Source: Chara braunii (taxonomy: Eukaryota; Streptophyta; Charophyceae; Charales; Characeae). Taken from it: 33,942 nt of DNA. The number at the start of each line of letters is the position of its first letter. Position 1 is the stretch's first letter. Location of the stretch: contig BFEA01000390.1 of assembly GCA_003427395.1 (NCBI GenBank), positions 1,039,418 to 1,073,359 on the forward strand. Reading direction: 5' to 3'. The notes beneath the pieces are model-generated. The model did no database searches, was not told the origin of the DNA, and worked only from the letters and a program-made list of their open reading frames with translations. This document shows, piece by piece, positions 27,243 to 33,942 of the stretch. A program made the translations under genes and the position numbers.

Positions 27243-27424
27243 CATGGCTAGCCAACAGCATCCTCACTCAGTTGAGGTGCTGCCCACATTCTGACTGAAT
27301 GTGGAGTGGAGAGCAGCATTACGCTGCTAAAGTGCTGAGAGGCAGTGAGTGAGAGGTGGAGTGGAGTAGAGGACTGTAGTGGGCACGGGAGTGGAGGCTG
27401 CCATAGCCACCACTTCATTTGGTG

Positions 27425-28025
27425 AAGTGCAGGGAATGTGCTGCCTGCACAGCGCGGCAACGACAACTATTTTTGTTGCGGTGCAGGGGAGACTGCCTGC
27501 TTTGCACGAAGGCGGCAGGACTTCGACAAACGGTGCAGGGGAGGCTCTGCCCATTTTGCACGGCAGCAGTAGTGTATTTTTGGCGGTGACGCGGGAGCGT
27601 TGCCAAGTTTTTTCGGTAGCAGCTGTGATTTTTTTGGCAGTGGTGCGGAAGCGCTGCCGGGTTCGCACGGCAGCAGCGACATTGTCAGTGGGGAAGAGCT
27701 GCCATTTTTTTTGGCACGGCAGTGTGGTACCGGTTTTGACGGCGCGGCAAGCGACAGTTCCGCGCTTTATTTTTTGTGGTGCGTGACAACCATGGTGGAT
27801 TCTAATGGGGGCCAAAGGTTGGGCTAACGCTGGTGCACATTTGGGATTGTGCGGTAGCAATGCGTGGGCCGGCGGCATGAAGAAAGTGCTTGCAGCAACA
27901 GTTATTGTAGTGCGGTACTTGCGGTTTGCGCCGGAATGACATCTTTACTTTTTTGGGGCATGCGGCACCTGCGGTTTGGACCAGGGCCACCTTTATTTTT
28001 TTTGCAGTGCGCGGTGCAAGCAAAA
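27425..28025 (+). repeat. Degenerate GC-rich tandem repeats separated by T runs
   Basis: Roughly 55-65-bp units share GGTGCAGGGGAGRCTGCC, TTTGCACGGCAGCAG or GCGGTTTGNRCC motifs, each ending in a run of T. GCTGCC/GGCAGC arms recur. Long minus-strand frames over this stretch (27878-27327) are low-complexity Ala/Pro/Arg-rich readings and are not supported as genes. Confidence 0.6.
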
Positions 28026-30725
28026 TTTGAGTTTGGAACCATCCAGTGATGCGGCAGTAGCATGGGACCGTCTAGGACCATTTTAGGACCAGGTGGGACT
28101 GATTTGAGATCGGGACCGACATATTGGTGTGGCTATTGTGAGTGGACGTAGTGCTTGGAGGCGGCGTGGACTTGCGGTTGGTTGCAGAAGTGTCCTTGGA
28201 GCACGTGGTGCAGTTAGGGCTGCGTTGGGACAGTCTGGGATGTTGAAGCGGCATGAGATTGGATCATGGGAGTACCCTCTTTGAGGGTTATCTCATTCAG
28301 ACATCTCAGTGGACCCAACCTTGGTGTGATCAGGCACTTGGAGAAGGCGGCGGACCGTCGTTCAATGAAACAACCACAACTTGTGAAGTGGTGACGCGCG
28401 TATTTTCATATTCAACGACGATCTTTTTCTTCTGATTGAAATATTACCCGGCTTTCTTAAGTGAGTCGGACCAAACTTCACTCAAGGTCAGTTGGTTGAA
28501 TGACTCAGACTCCCCTTCACACCTGTGTGACCCACACTTTGCTTGACCCTGTTGTTTTGAACGTTCGAAAGAACGGTAGAGAAAGTTGTGTGAGTCATGC
28601 ATGTGAATGGGAAGGTCTGACGTGAGTCTGAGATTGTATTGTTTTCTTTTGAACTTGTTTTCTATGCATGTTGTGCAGGTAGGTGGAAGGATGGTTGCAA
28701 GGAAGATTGATCATGCTTGTTCGAGATGAAGAAAAGGATTGTCCTCTTTCTATCTTTCACCTGCCTGCATGATAAAAGTACTTGAATCTTAAAGTGAATA
28801 CTTTCAGTGGTGTCGTGAAGGAAAACTTGTGAACATAATGAGGATGAAGATAATCAGACTTAGTCTTTTCCCAAGGAATGACCCCTTCTATCCCGAATGA
28901 CCTCATCTACCTATACTTGTCCAAATGATTCTCAGTTTCTAGCTCCTCTTATTTATTTTCGTCAAAGTTACCCTGAACTTAGGAAAAGTGAGAATAATTG
29001 AAAATTATTTGCGGCGAATACATTCTTTCTCTTTAGGAAGCATCTAGGGCGGGGGTTCATTGCTTTCGGAGCCGACCCTGTTATCGACCCGGAGTGGACC
29101 GTTCTAAGGAGGGGTACTTTGCCGATTCGGTGGAGACGGCCCGACTTCTGAGATCCGAGTTTGTGCTCGGACAAGGAGGAGTACCCCAGACCACTTCCTA
29201 GAGGGAGACGCATGTAACGCTTCAAGCAATGCCCCTGATCAAGAATCATTCGCAAAGTAGTCCGTCATCCAATAAGATTGAGAAAGTATGGAAACAGGTG
29301 TGAGCGTGTATAATCTTCGGTTGGTGGTAGGCTGAATAAATAGCTTTGGCAACGTGTCTCATCAAGTCAAAACTGAGGTTGTCCAACTACCATGTTGGCA
29401 ACATCAATGTTATTTTCGATTAGCCAACTTCTTGTTGGCGTGACTGTTTTGTGGAGTTCAACCCAGGGTGGTCGGATTTTATTTTTGTTCTTGTGATATT
29501 GGATGTATCTAATGAAGATTTGGATGCTCCCGGTTGTTACTTTGGATTGGATGTGCGTCATATCGGCTACGGTCGACTCCTTTTCATATAACTATATGTG
29601 GTGGTTATAATTTCTTTATTGACTATGTGTCTAAGGGACTAGGATAAATATTGTGGTTTCACGCTTGATGAAGACCGTCCTAGTCGACTGACGTTTACTC
29701 CGTACCTAGGAGATCAGCACCCTCGAAACGGACGGCGTTCGGGTCCGCTCGGCGTTAACCAAGCGTATCTATACTACAGCGAACTAGTAAACGCCCTCGG
29801 CTGACCTACCTCGGCAATTGCATCTAAAAGCTTTCGCACATGGGTCAGTCGCTCGGTAGGGATACGCCCGTAACGGTGGTGACAACCCCTTAGGGAAGGA
29901 AGGCTTATGCCCCACGAAAACCTATCCTGTCGTAGGGGACCGCGGGATGTACAGCTGGCGCACCCGGCTAGAGCAGCGACGGAACGACGCAACCGCGGCC
30001 GTCTCGGCAGCTCGCGGGATAAGTTAGGTGTCGTTCCCGGATTGTCTCTCCTTTTGTTTTGTTTTACTCCTGCGTGACATGGCCGGGAGGGCTCTCGCAC
30101 CTTGCAAAAAGGCGGGAGCCGATGCACTCGACACCGACCTCTGGAGCACGGGCCGGTCCGAAAAAGGGACTAAGCGGCCAATGCGACCCGGGGGGGGCAC
30201 TTCTGACCAGTTCCGCCAAACCAAGGATATGGGGCTGAGAATTCTTAGACCTGATACAGGCAGATGGCGTGCTGAACCTACAGGTCATCTGAGTCCATTT
30301 TCCTACAAAAACGAAAAATGGACTTTGCCTAGAGCCTCGGGCGGTGCCCGAAACAGGCAAGTAGGGGCAAATGACGACGTAATCCGACCAAACTTGGTGG
30401 GTTTCTTCCATAGGGTACAGACAGAGAGCCCACCAAATTAGGACTGATTATGACATCGTTTGGGGTGGGAAACGCAGGTCTGTGTTTTTCGGTTCTCCCG
30501 CCTTAGGCAAAAACGACAAAAATCAACAAAATCAGCAAAATCTGCAAATCTGCAAATCTACTAAGACTGCGTTTTTGAAATTTGTGTTTTTTGCAAGTCT
30601 GTGTTTTCTACATATCTATTGTAGGATTAGTTACTGCAAGTCTGAACTTTTTTTGAAGCCCACAACTAGGGATAACTTAGGGAGACAGAGCCAAACACTT
30701 ATAGGACGAAGTATCGGACTCTTCA
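28026..30725. other. Unassigned DNA
   Basis: No recognisable gene is seen. Intron-like signals occur (pyrimidine-rich stretch ending TTGTGCAG at about 28677; GTGAGT-type sites). Hairpins include GCCAAC-TTCTT-GTTGGC (about 29422) and CGGGC-GGT-GCCCG (about 30337). A GC-rich block at 29700-30200 has open frames on both strands that match nothing I know. ATCTGCAA repeats lie near 30540. Confidence 0.5.
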
Positions 30726-31050
30726 CACCATCTTCCTCCTCCATCTTCTTCACCCACCACCACAGCCAACCACCTCACACCATCTTCCTCCTTCGTCTTC
30801 TTCACCCATCCACCATAGCCAACCACCTCGCACCATCTTCCTCCTCCATCTTCTTCACACATCCACCATAGCCAACCACCTCGCACCATCTTCCTCCTCC
30901 ATCTTCTTCACCCATCCACCATAGCCAACCACTGCGGACCATCTTCCTCCTCCATCTTCTTCACTCATCCACCATAGCCCACCATCTCAAACCTTCTTCC
31001 TCCATCTTCTTCACTCATCCACCATAGCCAACCACCTCACATCTCCTTCC
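30726..31050 (+). repeat. 53-bp minisatellite, about six copies
   Basis: CACCATCTTCC-type anchors begin at 30726, 30778, 30831, 30884, 30937 and about 30989. The unit includes TCCATCTTCTTCACCCATCC and ACCATAGCCAACCACCTC. The 53-bp period would change frame every unit, arguing against coding. Confidence 0.92.
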
Positions 31051-31275
31051 TCATCTTTCTCAACCACCTTCTATACCCAACCGCCTCACACCCCCTTCCC
31101 ACTTCTCTCCTTTCACCAACCAAAGACCATGATCAAAGGAACACAATGGAGCAGGGTATAGAAATGGAACCTTAGGAAGGGCGGTAAGACGAGTAAGGAG
31201 ATAAGTTCGACTAGGAGTAGGTAGGGAGTCTCACTTCTCTCTCTCTCTCTCTCAACTAGGAGTTGATTAACGACA

Positions 31276-31578
31276 TTCAAACTATTAATCAATCACTCAC
31301 TCACTCAATCAATCAATCAATCGTTCAAAGGATTGATTAATTGATTAGTAGTTTGAACGGCATACAAGCAATCAATCAATCAACGACGTTCACGATTTCG
31401 GCACTTTCACCATAGAGAATCTTGTAGACCCCATCAAGGCGCAACAAAGTGCGTTGCTTTTGTTTCGCCCCACGGGGGGGTGACAAATCATTTCATCTCC
31501 GATTCAATGCAGGCTACTTGTTGAAGGAGGCGGATGACTGATTGACTGATTGGGGAAAATGGATTGATTGATTGCTTG
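31276..31578. repeat. AATC/GATT inverted repeats
   Basis: TTCAAACTA plus TTAATCAATC (31276-31294) pairs with GATTGATTAA...TAGTTTGAA (31331-31357), with an 8-nt bulge. CAAGCAATCAATCAATC (31365-31381) is the exact reverse complement of 31562-31578. (AATC)n and (GATT)n simple repeats supply much of the pairing. Confidence 0.85.
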
Positions 31579-31930
31579 GTGTTAAAGGAGGTGGGTGAGT
31601 CATTTGTAATGAACCCAGTCTGCAAGACACTCGCCAGACGTCGAAATACAAGATAACTCAGATATGAACAATCCCTCCAATACAATGTCTCGTTACTAGT
31701 TGACGAAGAGAGCGAAGGAAGATAGATTAGAGGGTTAAAAAAATAATAACCATGATCACATCGAAGTGCCACTTTGCACAGTTCTCTCGTGAAGACATTG
31801 AAGACAATCAACAACGCACATTATCGACATCAACCTCAAGTAAGTGTCCCGATCCTCCTCAATCATCCCCAGATCTCGATCTCCCTCCTTGTCGCGTCCA
31901 ATCACCCAATGTAGACAGAGTGGCCAATCC

Positions 31931-32023
31931 CACATCAACAATGAAGACAGGTGGCATGCGCCACATCAGCAATGGAGACAAGTGGCATGCGCCACATTAG
32001 CAATGAAAACAAGTGGCATTCGC
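31931..32023 (+). repeat. 31-bp tandem repeat, three copies
   Basis: Units at 31931, 31962 and 31993, each with CACATCARCAATGRAGACA and ending GTGGCATGCGC. With the next CAC this makes GTGGC-ATGC-GCCAC hairpins at each junction. Confidence 0.9.
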
Positions 32024-32116
32024 CACCTCACCAGAGGTTGGCGCTCAACAGAGAAGGCGCCAGCATGCTGCCTCAGTCCCACTTCGTCGTCCACAGTGCC
32101 AGCGTACAACCAATGT

Positions 32117-32182
32117 CAAGCCAACGTCCAGCTAGCGTCAAGCCAGAGTCCAGCTAGCGTCGAGCCATCATCAAGCCAACAT
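32117..32182 (+). repeat. 22-bp tandem repeat, about 2.5 copies
   Basis: CAAGCCAACGTCCAGCTAGC-type units begin at 32117 and 32139, with diverged partial copies to 32182. Confidence 0.85.
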
Positions 32183-33857
32183 AGCAAGACGGAATGTTGA
32201 CTCCCTGGAGGTAGGGTTTTATGTAGTGATACACCGAGTTCACCTGCCTCAGGTCTCCCACTTACAGTGGCATAGATTGACAGTCAAGGGCCTAGATCGC
32301 ATCCAGTTCCAGACTTCCACTTGGTCCAATTGTTGTCTTGGTACCTGCATACAAACAAGTGTGTGCATCTGACTGGTGGTCTGGGCTAGGTGCATATTGA
32401 CTTTGGGCCTCAATCAGTTGACTGAAGTCAACTGTCAAGCGCTCAGGCCCTGGCACCACATCTTTGCCCCTTAGGCCTGAGGCCGAGTTGTGGCCTGGCA
32501 AGGCCCTTAGACATTCCACGAGGCATATGAGGCGGGTCACTGCATTCCTGCTCGCCCAAATTTCGAGTTCCATCGCAGAAATGTATTAACTCTCTTAAAA
32601 TGTGCTCATATGCAAAAACAATGTCAGAAGCAGTAGGTAGGAGTTCTTTCTTATTGAACCATCTGGATTCAGTTGGTGATTGAGATTTGAACTTTACCTT
32701 CTACTGATTCTACGGTCGTCGTCTACCGTTGTAGGGCCAAACCCCGGTAGACTTTCGAGCCTTAGTCGGCCCCATTGCGGGTCCCAGTTGGCTCGGCCCG
32801 CCCACGCTCATGCTCAGGGCGCGGGCCATTCGTCCCAAGGTCACCCCCACCTAGTGCTTTGAGATGGATGGGGGTGGACCATCACGCGAGAGAGCTTTGA
32901 CATTGGGGATGTAGCTCAACCCTCACGCCAGGTGGTAGTCTCGCTGGTCATTCTGCAACGCTGATTTTTTTTTTCTTGGTCGTGTTCTCAGGCAATTGCT
33001 CTTTCCAATACGCAGGCAGTCCAAGGGTTCTTTGAGAGTCTCTCTTCTCTTGTGCGCAGGCTAAGCGTCATCCTTAGGCCGCGCACCATTTCCCTAAGCA
33101 TTGAAATCCTACAGCGTCATCGGGGCGTGGCGATGTCGTCCTCCCCCTCGCCTCTACGCACCCATCGGGTCTCATGTATCTCATTCAACCCAATTGACAC
33201 AGGCCCCTTAGTCTTTTCGGGGCCTTTGCATGCATGGACACACAACTTCACATTTCCCTTGGCAAGATTGCACTCCATTCTCTCACTCACACTACAAGTC
33301 TCAAACGCAAAGGTCATTCCCATGGATTGGCTTTAAGCTAAGGGTCCCGTAGCCCCTTGCCCCTCTTCCCTTTTTCTTTTGCCGCCCGGTTCCTCCCGGC
33401 CCTATCCCGCTCAAGGCATCCCTAGTCTTCACTTACCTGCACAGTCCCACACAAAGCAAAAATCCATACAATCCCCCGTTCAGGGTCAACACATAACCCT
33501 TCCCACATACCTATTCTTTCCATGTTCTTTGGTCGCTCTTTATTTCCTCTCTTTCGCTCAATCAGCCCATCCTCTTCTCATAGTCGTGCAGTCGGGGAAA
33601 TGGTTGAGTCAAACTGACCTCGCTTCAACTTATACTTTCTCCAGATTCCGTCCTTTCCCACTTTTCCAAACGTCCTTTTCCTTTGCCTTCTTGGTGGCAC
33701 AAGGGACCGGCTGCCCTTCCCTTGCCCTCTTTCTCCACCAAGTGAGGTCTGATTTCGTTTACCGTTCGCACCCTGGCAATGTAACAAGTGAGGGGGGAAA
33801 GGGTTAGTCATATGCCAAGTGAGGGGAAGGGAGAGGGGGCAAGGCGAGGAGGGAGAG

Positions 33858-33861
<4 letters not shown>
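32183..33861. other. Unassigned DNA
   Basis: No gene can be supported. A plus-strand frame at 33052-33336 (94 codons) with GPLHAWTHNFTFPLARLHS looks less random than its neighbours but matches no family I can name. The rest is pyrimidine-rich on the plus strand. Confidence 0.45.

Positions 33862-33942
<81 letters not shown>
33862..33942. repeat. (GA)n microsatellite running off the window
   Basis: More than 80 bp of uninterrupted GA dinucleotides to the last base, so the true length is unknown. Confidence 0.98.

Larger units (their letters stand above)
26057..27305. repeat. Second palindrome-dense tract
   Basis: Perfect inverted repeats occur along the tract. They are CTGGGGC/GCCCCAG (26057-26076), CGCCCGTTT-T-AAACGGGCG (26089-26107), CCGTTCGT-CGAA-ACGAACGG (26272-26291) and CGTTGCT-A-AGCAACG (26813-26827). 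Next are an 18-bp palindrome (26897-26914), a 26-bp palindrome (27001-27026) and ATGTTCC-TAGT-GGAACAT (27119-27136). The last are AGGCTCAACC/GGTTGAGCCT (27177-27205) and CCACATTC-TGACT-GAATGTGG (27284-27304). A T-rich stretch (26130-26260) and a (GA)n run lie inside. No coding signal is seen. Confidence 0.8.

Noticed and set aside
27327-27878. 183-residue minus-strand protein rich in Ala, Pro, Arg and Cys
   Set aside because: It lies wholly in degenerate tandem repeats, several overlapping frames are equally open, and no domain is recognisable.
28968-29255. 95-codon minus-strand gene
   Set aside because: No motif is recognised, the plus strand is similarly open, and there are no flanking signals.
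29774-30441. Coding region in the GC-rich block
   Set aside because: Open frames overlap on both strands, which is typical of GC-rich non-coding DNA; no conserved motif was seen.
33052-33336. 94-codon plus-strand gene
   Set aside because: Composition is plausible, but there is no recognisable family, upstream promoter or splice context. It is mentioned only inside the unassigned region.

Overview
This is a nuclear, repeat-dominated eukaryotic window. It carries Ty3/gypsy LTR retrotransposons with initiator-Met-type primer sites, long (CT)n/(GA)n microsatellites, satellite-like arrays and GT/AG intron signals, and it has no bacterial operon logic. The wording of the polyproteins (for example [21 protein letters not shown]) and the GC-balanced sequence remind me strongly of the retroelement-rich charophyte Chara braunii. 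That assignment rests on recognition alone; no search was run. No intact cellular protein-coding gene can be supported.

Layout. Positions 1-202 hold the terminus of a minus-strand LTR whose 72-bp tandem unit is built from four consecutive hairpins. Positions 203-1443 hold exon-like pieces of an unidentified minus-strand gene. Positions 1518-2829 hold a minus-strand LTR containing a 28-bp palindrome with a TATA core. Positions 2830-8722 hold the decayed internal region of a minus-strand Ty3/gypsy element ('element 1'). Reading leftward its order is gag, protease, RT, RNase H, integrase, chromodomain-like tail.

Positions 8801-17245 hold a plus-strand Ty3/gypsy element ('element 2') with a complete 5' LTR, primer site, long leader, gag, broken pol, polypurine tract and a 3' LTR cut short about 30 bp before its end. 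The two LTRs are about 93% alike by eye. The cut LTR is fused directly to the middle of the RT of a related element ('element 3', 17246-21003), which keeps RT, RNase H, integrase, polypurine tract and its own diverged 3' LTR. All three elements are dead. Elements 1 and 3 carry the same Asp-to-Asn change in the RT catalytic YLDD box; element 2 has lost that box by deletion.

Positions 21004-28060 hold a different kind of DNA. Tracts saturated with short perfect inverted repeats (7-13 bp arms, palindromes up to 26 bp) repeatedly lie upstream of TATA-like boxes (21620, 25622, 27235). Between them lie two large tandem arrays (about 175-bp units at 22271-23290, about 92-bp units at 23290-24870) and two converging tRNA-like Pol III units (25622-25761 and 25890-25990). 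Positions 28060-33942 are mostly unassigned DNA with smaller tandem arrays (53, 31 and 22 bp), an AATC inverted repeat and a terminal (GA)n tract.

The most unusual signal is the recurring architecture of a dense hairpin tract followed by a TATA box. It also appears in the LTRs at the left of the window, so I read the orphan copies as U3-type promoter regions of further elements or of a palindrome-rich repeat class.
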